Source: Chloroflexota bacterium
GTDB lineage: Bacteria > Chloroflexota > Anaerolineae > Caldilineales > Caldilineaceae
Length of the DNA: 64,000 nucleotides
Assembly: GCA_016861025.1 (NCBI GenBank)
Contig: BOKO01000005.1
Coordinates: forward strand, 62,001 to 126,000
Direction: 5' to 3'
Part shown: one piece after another, positions 36,171 to 47,857 of the stretch
Numbering within the stretch: the first letter of the stretch is position 1
Layout of the letters: the number at the start of each line of letters is the position of its first letter
Notes under the pieces: model-generated
What the model was told of the DNA's origin: nothing
Seen by the model: only the letters and a program-made list of their open reading frames with translations
Databases searched by the model: none
Position numbers and translations under genes: made by a program

Positions 36171-36890
36171 ATGCGGCAGAACACACTTAGCGATGACAAT
36201 ATGGTTCTAGTTCCGGCTGGAGAATTTCACTACCAAGCCACTCATCGGTTTCGGGAAGGAGGGTTTATTCTCTACGATGAAGGCCCGCGCACGGTGCCCA
36301 TGAAAGCGTTCCTGATGGATCGCTATGAGGTCACCAACCGTCAATTCCTGCAATTTCTCCAGGCAAGTCGTTACCAACCGTTCGATAATCACAATTTTCT
36401 TCGCCATTGGACAGACGGTTTTCCTGAAGCACTGGCCGATCACCCGGTGGTTTGGGTCAGTTTGGATGATGCCAGGGCGTATGCTAGTTGGGCGGGCAAG
36501 CGCCTGCCAACAGATATTGAGTGGCAATGGGCCGCGCAAGGATCGACAACTTACTCGTGGCCATGGGGGCATACCTTCAACCCTGCCTTTTGCAACGGAA
36601 ATGGCGTTGGCACCACACCGGTTGCCCAATATCCACAGAACGTGAGTCCATTCGGTGTAGCCGACCTGGTTGGCAATGTGTGGGAATGGATCGACGTTGT
36701 TTGTAGCGACGGATGGCATCAATGGTGTTTTATTCGGGGTGGAAGTTATTACACAGCGCTCGGCTCGCACTGGTACGCTGAAGGGGGCCCCCAGCCGGTG
36801 AATTACCACCACAAGTTTCTGTTGATGGCGCCGTCCCTGGATCGCTGCGGCACAGTTGGCTTCCGCTGTGTAGCTGACGCGGCGCCTTGA
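36171..36890 (+). CDS. formylglycine-generating-enzyme-like (SUMF1/FGE-sulfatase domain) protein
   Basis: A 239-residue protein with the FGE fold: VPAGEFHYQATHRF at the start, FLMDRYEVTNRQFLQFLQAS, PVVWVSLDDARAYASWAGKRLPTDIEWQWAA (quoted in part) and LVGNVWEWIDVV, ending in GFRCV. The active-site cysteine pair of true FGEs is not found in its usual context; only DRCGTVGFRC carries Cys near the end. No sulfatase gene is in the window. It may be an FGE-like carbohydrate-binding or regulatory protein (like PvdO or DUF323 proteins). It follows the glycosidase-like gene by 3 bases and is likely the last gene of the CUT1 operon. Confidence 0.75.
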   Translation: MRQNTLSDDNMVLVPAGEFHYQATHRFREGGFILYDEGPRTVPMKAFLMDRYEVTNRQFLQFLQASRYQPFDNHNFLRHWTDGFPEALADHPVVWVSLDDARAYASWAGKRLPTDIEWQWAAQGSTTYSWPWGHTFNPAFCNGNGVGTTPVAQYPQNVSPFGVADLVGNVWEWIDVVCSDGWHQWCFIRGGSYYTALGSHWYAEGGPQPVNYHHKFLLMAPSLDRCGTVGFRCVADAAP

Positions 36891-36918
36891 GACGATGAAA
36901 GACTATTGTCTGACTTCG

Positions 36919-37638
36919 TTATCGTTGGTTGTGACCGAGATGGGCCACAAACGCTGCGTGCTCCTCGCTTTGCAGCCCTTGCTGCAGCGTCGCCAGCACA
37001 GTCGCCAGATCGCCCGCCAGCAACGCTTTGGTCGCCAGCCACAGGCCAGGGAAGACCTTGCTGCGGATCACACCGGCGTCGTCGGCTGGCAGGGCAACGT
37101 ACTCGCCCTCTTCGAGTGAAAACCAGTCGATGGCGCCATCGTCCACGCGCCAGATCAGATACTCGCGCACGCCGTTGCGACGATAAACATGGCGCTTGAC
37201 GTTATAGTCGTAGGAGACCGAACTGGCGGCGATCTCAGCAATCAGTTCTGGTGCGCCTTCGAGGTAATCATCGTCGGCAACATGGGAGTTGCCGCCAGCC
37301 GTTTCGACAATTCGCAGCAGCACATCGGGCTGAAATTCATTATCCTGGTCAATGCGTAAACTAACATTGTTGCTGACCTGGGTGCCCGGAACAGTGGCCG
37401 AATAGACGCCCAGCCAGGTGGCAACAGCGTTGTGCGGCACAGCATGACGTTGATGACGAGTCGGAGAAGGCATAATCACCATCCCTTCGAGGAGTTCGGC
37501 TTTTTTTACGTCCGGCATGGCGGCGTAGCGACGCTCGAATTCGGCGCGCGTCAGGTGGTCGCCGTTTTCCAGGCGCGGTGTTTTTTGCGCTCCGCCGGCT
37601 TGCGCAGCCATAGCAGCCTGCACCGTTGCTGCCACCAT
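36919..37638 (-). CDS. Uma2 family endonuclease (DUF820)
   Basis: A 239-residue PD-(D/E)XK-fold protein. Visible motifs are the opening AEFERRYAAMPDVKKAELLEGMVIMPSPT (in part), EFQPDVLLRI with the catalytic Asp, and LIAEIAASSVSYDYNVKRHVYRRNGVREYLIW with E-x-A...K, where EI and K are the likely nuclease residues. Function in vivo is unknown; such genes multiply in Chloroflexota and cyanobacteria and may be mobile. It is convergent with the CUT1 operon and sits beside the second corrinoid gene. Confidence 0.8.
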   Translation of the reverse strand: MVAATVQAAMAAQAGGAQKTPRLENGDHLTRAEFERRYAAMPDVKKAELLEGMVIMPSPTRHQRHAVPHNAVATWLGVYSATVPGTQVSNNVSLRIDQDNEFQPDVLLRIVETAGGNSHVADDDYLEGAPELIAEIAASSVSYDYNVKRHVYRRNGVREYLIWRVDDGAIDWFSLEEGEYVALPADDAGVIRSKVFPGLWLATKALLAGDLATVLATLQQGLQSEEHAAFVAHLGHNQR

Positions 37639-37677
37639 CTCATCCTCCTTTGCTGCGTCCCATCACGCAGCGACACG

Positions 37678-38367
<690 letters not shown>

Positions 38368-38411
38368 GAGCTGCTCTCCGCTGGATGTCTCACTCAGTTT
38401 TCGGTTCGATG

Positions 38412-39155
38412 TCACAGTTCAGCAGGATCGACGCCAAGCGCCCGCAGTCGCTCTGCCAGGCGTTCAGCGCGCTGGCGTTCGGCCTCAGCGCGCTGGCGTT
38501 CGGCCTCAGCGCGCTGGCGTTCGGCCTCAGCGCGCTCGTTTAGTTCAACAAAAGTCTCAAAGCGGCGGCCATCGGGGCGCGTCAGAACCAGTTCTGCACC
38601 TTCCAGGTTGAAACGCACGCCAAGACGTGGGCTGATCCAGCCTTCCATCGGTGTGACCTCCTCGAACTTGTCACCCACGCGCCGCCAGCCAGCCAGTTCA
38701 CCGCGATCCGGATCGTAGACGTAATACTCTTCCACGCCGTACCGTTCGTAAAAATTCAGCTTGCGCGCCATCTCCAGTGGTGTATTGCCAGGCGATAGCA
38801 CCTCGAAGACGACCTGCGGCGCGATGTTGCCCTCGCGCCACTGGAGATAGGCGCCACGATCCCCTTTAGGCCGACCAAATGCCACCATCACGTCCGGCGC
38901 CACGCGCACCTGGTTGTTGCCCTCGACCGGATACCAGAGCAGATCGCCCGCGACAAAGACATCAGGGTCATCCCTGAACAATGCGTCGAGACCTCCCTGA
39001 ATCGTCACGATGTAGCGAAATTGTCGGGTGTTGTCCGCCATCGGTTTGCCATCGCTTTCTGGGTAGACGATTTCTGGCTTTGGATTGATATCCCCACCTG
39101 CTGCAGCCGTCTGCAGCGCAGGCGGTTCGAGTACTGTGTCGATTGTCATTCGCAC
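38412..39155 (-). CDS. Uma2 family endonuclease with coiled-coil tail
   Basis: A 247-residue Uma2 protein. The nuclease part has VAPDVMVAFGRPKGDR and VVFEVLSPGNTPLEMARKLNFYERYGVEEYYVYDPD (in part), containing the D...E-x-L...K residues. The last 45 residues are a charged coiled coil with three identical AEAERQR heptads, encoded by three 21-bp repeats at 38469-38531. Repeat number may vary by slippage. It sits between the second corrinoid gene and the RACo-like gene on the same strand, so it interrupts or rides on that operon. Confidence 0.85.
   Translation of the reverse strand: MRMTIDTVLEPPALQTAAAGGDINPKPEIVYPESDGKPMADNTRQFRYIVTIQGGLDALFRDDPDVFVAGDLLWYPVEGNNQVRVAPDVMVAFGRPKGDRGAYLQWREGNIAPQVVFEVLSPGNTPLEMARKLNFYERYGVEEYYVYDPDRGELAGWRRVGDKFEEVTPMEGWISPRLGVRFNLEGAELVLTRPDGRRFETFVELNERAEAERQRAEAERQRAEAERQRAERLAERLRALGVDPAEL
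38469..38531. repeat. three tandem 21-bp repeats inside the Uma2 gene
   Basis: The 21-bp unit beginning GCGCTGGCGTTCGGC is present three times without change and encodes AEAERQR on the minus strand. Exact identity points to recent duplication by slippage. Confidence 0.9.
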
Positions 39156-39190
39156 TCCTCCCTGGCGTCAGGTGCGACGCCTTTCACTTC

Positions 39191-41206
<2,016 letters not shown>

Positions 41207-41334
41207 GCCTCAACCTGATTTCACACATCTTCGCTGCTCCAATTTCACCGTTGCCTTGATTGCGCTCAGCACGCCACGGGCAATCGGCAACATGCTGTTC
41301 GCCCGGCAGCCATGGGCGAATTCCAGCTTACCGC

Positions 41335-41363
41335 AGTATAGTGTACGAAAGTGTCGGCAACAA
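41335..41363 (-). promoter_or_regulatory. promoter candidate for the RACo-like gene
   Basis: On the minus strand TTGTTG (41363-41358), a 17-base spacer and TATACT (41340-41335). It lies in the 348-base gap 41207-41554 between the RACo-like gene and queA; I see nothing else there except scattered short frames. Confidence 0.45.
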
Positions 41364-41554
41364 TCCGAGTCGAGCATGATTCGCACAAAGATCAATTGCC
41401 GCTGCATCTACCGTGAATGGTTGAGAACCGGCGGCTGATGGCGAGAATCGTGTCCGAGTCAATAGGTGGTGAGATCGATGGTGCTCAATGGCTGGAGGTT
41501 GCACTTCACAACAAACCAATCAAAGGCGTCAAGCCCGATTGTACGTCGCCTCCC

Positions 41555-42640
41555 TTACAAGATCAGCATCGCATCCCCAAACGAAAAGAAGCGATACCCT
41601 TCGCGCTTCGCTTCCTCATACGCCGATAGCAAGATGCAGCGGCCTGCGTCCGGTTCGTCGGGATGCGCCTGGGCGATGAAGGCGCTGACCAGCATTAGCA
41701 GGCTGGAGCGCGGCAGGTGGAAGTTGGTGATCAGCGCATCGATGGCGCGGAAGCGATAGCCTGGATAGATAAAGAGGTTGACATCGCCCCCGAACGCGGC
41801 CACGCGCTGCCATGGACACGCCTGCGCGTCGTAGGGATCGATGCCTTGCGCGCCGGTTGCGCCCCATTCCAGCGTGCGCACGGTGGTGGTGCCGACGGCG
41901 ACGACGCGCCCACCCGCCAGCGTCACGTCGTTGATGCGGCGCGCCGTGGCGCTGCTCAACTCCGCCCATTCGCTGTGGATAATATGATCCTGTACGCGCT
42001 CGCTCTCGACCGGCTTGAAGGTGTCCAGCCCGACGTGCAATGTGACGGTGTCGAAGGCGACGCCTTGTTCGCGCAGTGCAATCAGCAGTTCGGGCGTGAA
42101 GTGCAGCCCGGCGGTTGGCGCCGCGACGCTGCCTTCGGGCCGGCTGTAAACAGTCTGATAGCGCTCACGGTCGCCACTGTACTGTGTGATGTAGGGCGGC
42201 AGCGGCACTTCGCCGAGTGCGTCGAGATAGGGGTGCACCGGCTCGCTGAACTCGACGATACGCGTGCCGGTCGGCGTCACCGCAACAATGACGGCTTCTA
42301 GCGCATCGCTCACGCCAACCGTCGTTCCCTCGCGCAGGTTGCGCCCGCGCACCAGGCACTCCCACTGCACGCCGTCCTCATCCTGTTGGCGCAGCAGGAA
42401 AATTTCCACCTCGCCGCCAGTCGGTTTGCGCCCGTGCAGCCGCGCCGGAATCACGCGGCTGTCGTTGGCGACGAGCAGATCGCCCGCACACAAATAGTCG
42501 CCGATCTCGCGGAAGATGCGATGTTCGATGCGCCCGTCGGCGCGATGCAGCACCAGTAGCCGGCTGCTGTCGCGCGGTTCCGCCGGCTGCTGGGCGATGA
42601 ACGATTCGGGCAAGTCGTAGTCAAACAGTGCAGTTTCCAT
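41555..42640 (-). CDS. queA: S-adenosylmethionine:tRNA ribosyltransferase-isomerase
   Basis: Transfers the ribosyl moiety of SAM to 7-aminomethyl-7-deazaguanine in tRNA during queuosine synthesis. The 361-residue protein has the family start LFDYDLPESFIAQQPAEPRDSSRLLVL (in part), NDSRVIPARLHGRKPTGG, APTAGLHFTPELL, LHVGLDTFKPVES and the C-terminal INALITNFHLPRSSLLMLVSAF-like segment (here IDALITNFHLPRSSLLML). Length and motifs are normal. It is transcribed alone, with an inverted repeat upstream. Confidence 0.95.
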   Translation of the reverse strand: METALFDYDLPESFIAQQPAEPRDSSRLLVLHRADGRIEHRIFREIGDYLCAGDLLVANDSRVIPARLHGRKPTGGEVEIFLLRQQDEDGVQWECLVRGRNLREGTTVGVSDALEAVIVAVTPTGTRIVEFSEPVHPYLDALGEVPLPPYITQYSGDRERYQTVYSRPEGSVAAPTAGLHFTPELLIALREQGVAFDTVTLHVGLDTFKPVESERVQDHIIHSEWAELSSATARRINDVTLAGGRVVAVGTTTVRTLEWGATGAQGIDPYDAQACPWQRVAAFGGDVNLFIYPGYRFRAIDALITNFHLPRSSLLMLVSAFIAQAHPDEPDAGRCILLSAYEEAKREGYRFFSFGDAMLIL

Positions 42641-42662
42641 GGCTCCTCAGCGCGTCTGATTG

Positions 42663-42740
42663 ACCGCAGATGACGCTGATTGAGCAGATTTGCGCGGATT
42701 CTGATCCGCTTTGATCCGCCCAACCCGCGTCATCCACGGT
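42663..42740. repeat. imperfect inverted repeat of CGCAGATGACGC type
   Basis: ACCGCAGATGACGC (42663-42676) and GCGTCATCCACGGT (42727-42740) pair apart from three central positions; the middle carries GCGGATT/GATCCGC. It lies between queA and the amidase gene. The words resemble the repeat at 56180-56295. Confidence 0.6.
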
Positions 42741-44042
42741 CTATTCTTCTCCCACAATCGCGGCAATCTCCTCGGCCCAGGCAAGCAGCAGTTCGTCATC
42801 GCTGAAGCGGGCGACAAGTTGCAAGCCCACCGGCAGCCCGTTTACCCGGCCCGCAGGCGCGGTCAGCGCCGGGAAGCCGACGGTCGTCCACGGCAGGTTC
42901 ATGTTGGGATCGCCGGTCGATTGCAGACCAGCCGGCGCTGGCCCCAGCGCGGCTGGCGCCACCCACAGGTCGATGCCAGCTTGCTGCATCTGTTTTTCGA
43001 GCCGGTCGCGCAGCTCGATGCACGCGCCGCGCAGGTCATTCAACTCGGCGTCGCTGACCTGTTTCCCCAGTTCGATGATCTCGGCGGTGCGCGGTCGGTA
43101 GAGCTGGCGATAGCGGGCGTACATCTGCGCATGTTCGCGTGCAAACTCGCCAAAGACCAGCCGCCGATGCCAGCGGTTCACTTCCTCAATGTCGAGCAAG
43201 GTCGGCACATGCCACACGGTGAAGCCCTCCGCTTCAAGGCGCACCAGTTGTCGCTGAAACGCCGCCAGCGCATCCGGCGTCGCCTGGCGCAAGTACGGAC
43301 CATCCGCCACGCCCAGCACGGGGATGTCGTCCTCGCTCAGGCTGACCTCCTCCCAATCGTCGCACAGCGTCGCCGCCGCCAACGCCATCCCCGCCACATC
43401 CTGCGTAAACAGGCCAATCTGGTCGAGCGTGCGCGAGAAGTAGACCAGCCCCGCCGACGGAATGCGATGCAGCGTCGGCTTGAAGCCAACCACGCCGCAG
43501 AACGCCGCCGGGCGGATCACCGAGCCGATCGTCTGCGTGCCAAACGCCAGCGGGCACAATCCCGCCGCCACCGCCGCCGCCGAGCCGCTGCTGGAGCCGC
43601 CGGGCGTGTGCGCCAGGTTATGTGGATTGCGCGTCGGGCCTGGCTCGAAGAACGCAAACTCGGTCGTCACCGTCTTGCCGGCGACCAGCCCACCCGCATC
43701 GCGCAAGCGGCGCACACTCACCGCCTCCTCGCCAGCAAACTCCTCCGGCGGCACGGCAGTTCCGGCATAGGTCACAAACTCCTTGACATGAAAAATATCC
43801 TTGACGCCCGCGGGTACACCAAACAAGAACGGGCGGTCGTCAGGATCGGGGAAGGTCGCCAGCAATTCATCCGCCGCCGCGTGCAAACGGGCGCGGCGCG
43901 CCGGCTCCGGCAGAAACGCCTGCACCTGCGGGTCGACCTGTTCGATGCGGTCGCAAAGTGTGTCGATATAAGTGTGAAGGTCAAGGTCGCCGCGGCGCAG
44001 ACGGTCGGCAAGCTCAGCGAGTGAGGCGGGTTGGGTTAACAT
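42741..44042 (-). CDS. amidase signature family protein
   Basis: Hydrolyses an amide bond; the substrate is unknown. The 433-residue protein has FGVPAGVKDIFHVKE with the catalytic Lys81, the Ser/Gly-rich signature HTPGGSSSGSAAAVAAG with the cis-Ser near 150, and GTQTIGSVIRPAAFCGVVGFKPT in part, with the nucleophile Ser174. It is shorter than GatA (about 485 aa) and no gatC or gatB adjoins it, so tRNA amidation is unlikely. AtzF-, MdlY- or peptide-amidase-like roles remain open. Confidence 0.85.
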   Translation of the reverse strand: MLTQPASLAELADRLRRGDLDLHTYIDTLCDRIEQVDPQVQAFLPEPARRARLHAAADELLATFPDPDDRPFLFGVPAGVKDIFHVKEFVTYAGTAVPPEEFAGEEAVSVRRLRDAGGLVAGKTVTTEFAFFEPGPTRNPHNLAHTPGGSSSGSAAAVAAGLCPLAFGTQTIGSVIRPAAFCGVVGFKPTLHRIPSAGLVYFSRTLDQIGLFTQDVAGMALAAATLCDDWEEVSLSEDDIPVLGVADGPYLRQATPDALAAFQRQLVRLEAEGFTVWHVPTLLDIEEVNRWHRRLVFGEFAREHAQMYARYRQLYRPRTAEIIELGKQVSDAELNDLRGACIELRDRLEKQMQQAGIDLWVAPAALGPAPAGLQSTGDPNMNLPWTTVGFPALTAPAGRVNGLPVGLQLVARFSDDELLLAWAEEIAAIVGEE

Positions 44043-44097
44043 GGTACAGGAATCCTCATTCTTGTAAACAAAACCAGGACAAAAACCACCGTAGCGC

Positions 44098-44940
44098 CTA
44101 TGCCTCTGCCACCGTGAGCGGGCGGGGCTGGCGACCGTCGATGTCTGTAAAGCCGTAGTCCAACGCCACCTGCGCCGTGATCAAGACTTCGCCGGATTTC
44201 TGCAGGATTGCCGGATCGGCCGCCAGCGCGGCGACGGCGCGTCCCTGAAACTGCGGCGATTCCGAGTTGCTCATGTCAAACCATTGGGCAGCGGCAAGCA
44301 CCGACTCCGTGCGCACCAGGCCAGGATAGAGCGCCACGACGGCGACGTTGTGTGGACGCAGTTCGTGCGCCATGCAGCGCGCCATCTGGTCGTCGGCGGC
44401 TTTGGCGACGCTGTAGGCGACGCCTTTATCCACGCGTTGCGCGGCGAAAAACGAGATGTTGACAATCAGCCCCGACCGTTGTGCAATCATCAGCGGGGCA
44501 GCGAGCGCGCTGGCGGTGAAGTGGGCGCGCACCCCGCTCGTGAACATCTTGTCCCAGCGCGCAAAGGGCATGTCCCAGAAACCCTGTTCGCGCCAGAATT
44601 CGGTGACGCCGTCGTAGAAATGTTCGTAGCCGCCCCACACATTGTTGACCAGAATGTCGAGCCGCCCCTGTTCCTGGCGGATGCGGTCGAAAAGGGCGCG
44701 CGTTTGGGCGTCATCTGTGTGGTCGCAGAGAATGGGATGACAGACGCCGCCCACTTTCGTCACCTCCTCGGCGGCGGCAAACACGCTCCCGCCCAACTTG
44801 CCCGGGCTGGCGCCTTCGACGCCGGTGCGCCCGGTGATGTATACCGTTGCGCCCGCCTCGCCCAACCCAAGCGCAATGCCCTTGCCCACGCCGCGACTGG
44901 CGCCGGTCACCAACGCCACCTTACCTGTAAGATCGAACAC
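44098..44940 (-). CDS. short-chain dehydrogenase/reductase (DHRS1-like)
   Basis: An NAD(P)-dependent oxidoreductase of about 280 aa. It has the cofactor motif VALVTGASRGVGKGIA near residue 10, ILVNNVWGGYE near 90 in place of NNAG, and the active-site Ser...YSVAK near 175 (VAYSVAKAADDQMARCM). The NNVWGG and the FWDMPFARWDKMF segment are typical of the DHRS1 group. The GTG start at 44940 follows GGAGGAG and matches the family N-terminus; the frame is open further upstream. The substrate is unknown. Confidence 0.85.
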   Translation of the reverse strand: MFDLTGKVALVTGASRGVGKGIALGLGEAGATVYITGRTGVEGASPGKLGGSVFAAAEEVTKVGGVCHPILCDHTDDAQTRALFDRIRQEQGRLDILVNNVWGGYEHFYDGVTEFWREQGFWDMPFARWDKMFTSGVRAHFTASALAAPLMIAQRSGLIVNISFFAAQRVDKGVAYSVAKAADDQMARCMAHELRPHNVAVVALYPGLVRTESVLAAAQWFDMSNSESPQFQGRAVAALAADPAILQKSGEVLITAQVALDYGFTDIDGRQPRPLTVAEA

Positions 44941-45213
44941 GGTTGACTCCTCCTGCAAACTGCTGGTGCGGTGCGTGATGGATGATGTCGCCGATAACCC
45001 CCATGTTCGGTTGGACACAGTCGGCAGTAATCTGACGACCTTTTTGACGATTATAGCTGAAAGCGGAGATTCACCCGTATTCTGAACTGATTCAGGATGT
45101 ACAGGATATAGCAGCCAACAGACGCGTATATGGTTTCGCGGCGACGGCGGTGAAATGGTGTAAACTTAAGAAGCGCCATATTCATTGACGATAGCTGGGA
45201 AAGCCATTCGCAC

Positions 45214-45681
45214 ATGCCAACGATTCAATATTACTTTGATTACTTTGAGAATATCGATCCAGGCGCTGTCTTTGATCTGGGCAGCCGTATGGTGAGTGAG
45301 GAGGAGATTCTCGCCTTTGCGCGCGAGTTCGACCCGCAGCCCTTTCACATCGACCCAGACGCCGCCGCACAGTCGATCTTCGGCGGCATCATTGCCAGCG
45401 GCTGGCATACGTGTAGCCTGACGATGCGGCTGATGGTGGACAACTTTCTGAGCCGCGCCGCCAGCCTGGGATCGCCCGGCGTCGAGCAGATTCGCTGGCT
45501 GCGACCGGTGCGACCGGGCGATACAATTTCAGCGCGCATCGTTGTGTTGGAGGCGCGCGCTTCGCAGAGCAAGCCTGATCGCGGCGCAGTGCGGATGCGC
45601 ACCGAAGTGACCAACCAGCACGGCGAACTGGTGATGAGCATGGAGAGCACAGGATTGATCGGACGCAGACCGGCGCCGTAA
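45214..45681 (+). CDS. MaoC-like hydratase/dehydratase
   Basis: A hot-dog fold protein of 155 aa resembling (R)-specific enoyl-CoA hydratases. It has the conserved FAREFDPQPFHIDPDAAAQS with catalytic Asp and His, then FGGIIASGWHTCSLTMRLM, and ends with RWLRPVRPGDTISARI. It lies 25 bases upstream of a sensor kinase gene on the same strand, probably by chance. Its CoA substrate is not known. Confidence 0.9.
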   Translation: MPTIQYYFDYFENIDPGAVFDLGSRMVSEEEILAFAREFDPQPFHIDPDAAAQSIFGGIIASGWHTCSLTMRLMVDNFLSRAASLGSPGVEQIRWLRPVRPGDTISARIVVLEARASQSKPDRGAVRMRTEVTNQHGELVMSMESTGLIGRRPAP

Positions 45682-45709
45682 GCACGCTGGCGCCGTAAAG
45701 GGTATCGTG

Positions 45710-47857
45710 ATGCAGCCAATCACCGATTTCTTCCTCCGCAACATGATCGCCGTCTATTTTTTCTACGGCCTCGCCTTCTTTACGATGGGCGTTGCGCTGG
45801 CGTTGACGACGCGGCAGACCTCACGGCGGCGCTTTGCGCGGGCGTTGCCGTGCATGGCGGCGTTCGGCATTCTGCACGGCTTTCACGAATGGTTCGAGAT
45901 GGGGCAGCGCATCGCCCTCGAAACAAGCGGACGTACACCAACGGTCGAAGAAGAGATATTGCGTTTGCTGTTGCTGGTCGTCTCGTTCGTGATGCTGCTC
46001 TGTTTTGGGCTGCAACTGCTCAGCCCGGCTGCGGCCCCGCGGAGGCGTGTCTATACCCCGGCGATTGGGTTGGTGCTGGTGTGGGCGGTTGTCAGCGCAC
46101 TCTTCATCGCCAATGTACAGTCTGCGCCGCTGGAGGCAATCACCATCGCCGACGGGTTGTCACGCTATCTGCTGGCGATCCCGGCGGCGGCGCTCTCGGC
46201 GATTGCATTGATGCGCGAGCAGCGCGCGCTACGCATGATGAATATTTCAGCGTTCGGTCGCAACATGGTGATGGCGGCGGCGGCGCTGCTGCTCTACGGC
46301 GTCATCGGTCAGTTGTTCTTGCGCCCCAGTGCGCTGCCGTGGACAGAGGTGTTCAGCAGCAGCCATTTCATCGATTGGTTTGGCATCCCCGTTCAGCTTT
46401 TCCGCGCGGCCATGGCGGTCGCACTCACCTTTTTCTTGATCCGCGTCATGAATGCCTTTGCCATCGAACACCGCCGCCGGCTGGAACAGGCTGATCGTGA
46501 ACGTCTTGCCGCTGAACAGGCTGCGCTAGAGGTGGAGCGGCGCAGCATTGCAGCGATGGAGAACATGAACGATGAACTGCGGCTGGCCGCGCACAAGCTC
46601 TCTCTGCTGCTGGATGTCTCCAATCTGCTCGATTTGCCGGGCAGCCTCGACAGCCGCTTGCAGCAGGCGATGGCGCGCATTATCGAGGCGTTGCCTTTCG
46701 CCAATGCTGGTCTGGTGATGATTGCACACCGGAATCATCACAGCGAGAGCGTGATGGGCGTCACCGGTTTTCGCGCCGTCGACGCGGACGGCGACAGCGC
46801 ACTTTATGCGCAGGTAATTGAGTTGGGGCGCGTCTGCATCGACCGCGGTGTGGCAATGTGCCGCCATACCGATGGCGCCGTGATCGAGTTTGTCGCCGAC
46901 GCAGAAACCGGCGACCCACAACAAAAATGCCGCTCGCATGGCGCCCCGACGACGATGATCGCCTATCCGGTCACCGCTCACCATCGCATCTATGGAAGTA
47001 TTGTGTTGGTGCGGCTTTCGCCGATTCCTTACCGCCCGGCGCCTTCAGAAATGGCGTTGATGGCGGGCGTGGCGCAGCAGCTTGGCATCTCCATCGAAAA
47101 CGCGCTGCTCACAGCCGAAGCTCAGCGCCACGGCCAACAACTTGCCGAGTTGCTGCGCCAGATCGTCGACGCACAGGAGTCAGAGCGACAACGCATCGCC
47201 CGCGAGCTGCACGACGCCACCGGTCAATCGCTCACCGCCATCGGGCTGGGGCTGCGCGGCGTCGAGACGCAGCTTGCGCAGTCGGTCTGTGATCCATCGA
47301 TGACGCCGCTGGTCTTTCAGGTCAAAGAGATGCGCATCTTTGCGCAGAACGCGCTGGGTGAGTTGCGCAACATCATCAGCAATCTGCGCCCACCGCAGCT
47401 TGACGAGTTGGGGCTGGCGGCTGCGCTGCGCTGGTATGTGCAAAGTTACGCCCAGCGCCGCCATATCGCCGCGCACTTCACCTGCACCGGCGACGACAGT
47501 CGCCTGCCGCCCGACTATCGCACCGTGCTCTTTCGCATCGCCCAGGAAGCGCTGACCAACACTGCCAAACACGCCAACGCCAGCGAAGTCACTGTTGCGT
47601 TGGACATCACAGATGACTTCGTCAAACTGGAAGTTGGCGACAACGGCATTGGCTTTAATCCAGCGCTGCTCAATCGGCTGGCGAATCAACCGGCTGCGGG
47701 CTGGGGCGTCATTGGGATGCGCGAACGGGCGCTTCTGCTCGATGGGCGATGTGAGATCGAAACTGCGCCCGGCGCAGGGACGCGCGTGCGCGTCGAAGCG
47801 CCGCTCCGGCGCGCTGCCACCCTCCTGACAAACGAAGGAACTCCTTCCCATGCCTGA
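45710..47857 (+). CDS. NarL-type sensor histidine kinase (membrane, GAF, HisKA_3, HATPase)
   Basis: A membrane sensor kinase of about 715 aa. The N-terminal 240 residues have seven or so hydrophobic segments (MIAVYFFYGLAFFTMGVALAL and following). A coiled coil (about 245-300) and a GAF-like domain (about 310-465) follow. The HisKA_3 phospho-acceptor is in RIARELHDATGQSLTAIGLGL with His near 500, and the ATPase has NLRPPQLDELGLAAALRWYV (quoted in part), ALTNTAKHANASEV, VGDNGIGFNP and GWGVIGMRERALLL. The stimulus is unknown. GTG at 45707 directly precedes ATG 45710. Its stop overlaps the response regulator start. Confidence 0.9.
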   Translation: MQPITDFFLRNMIAVYFFYGLAFFTMGVALALTTRQTSRRRFARALPCMAAFGILHGFHEWFEMGQRIALETSGRTPTVEEEILRLLLLVVSFVMLLCFGLQLLSPAAAPRRRVYTPAIGLVLVWAVVSALFIANVQSAPLEAITIADGLSRYLLAIPAAALSAIALMREQRALRMMNISAFGRNMVMAAAALLLYGVIGQLFLRPSALPWTEVFSSSHFIDWFGIPVQLFRAAMAVALTFFLIRVMNAFAIEHRRRLEQADRERLAAEQAALEVERRSIAAMENMNDELRLAAHKLSLLLDVSNLLDLPGSLDSRLQQAMARIIEALPFANAGLVMIAHRNHHSESVMGVTGFRAVDADGDSALYAQVIELGRVCIDRGVAMCRHTDGAVIEFVADAETGDPQQKCRSHGAPTTMIAYPVTAHHRIYGSIVLVRLSPIPYRPAPSEMALMAGVAQQLGISIENALLTAEAQRHGQQLAELLRQIVDAQESERQRIARELHDATGQSLTAIGLGLRGVETQLAQSVCDPSMTPLVFQVKEMRIFAQNALGELRNIISNLRPPQLDELGLAAALRWYVQSYAQRRHIAAHFTCTGDDSRLPPDYRTVLFRIAQEALTNTAKHANASEVTVALDITDDFVKLEVGDNGIGFNPALLNRLANQPAAGWGVIGMRERALLLDGRCEIETAPGAGTRVRVEAPLRRAATLLTNEGTPSHA

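Noticed and set aside
36171..36890. true sulfatase-maturing FGE
   Set aside because: The usual active-site cysteine context is missing and there is no sulfatase gene nearby.
42741..44042. GatA subunit of tRNA amidotransferase
   Set aside because: Too short for GatA, no gatB or gatC adjacent, and the segments fit generic amidases.
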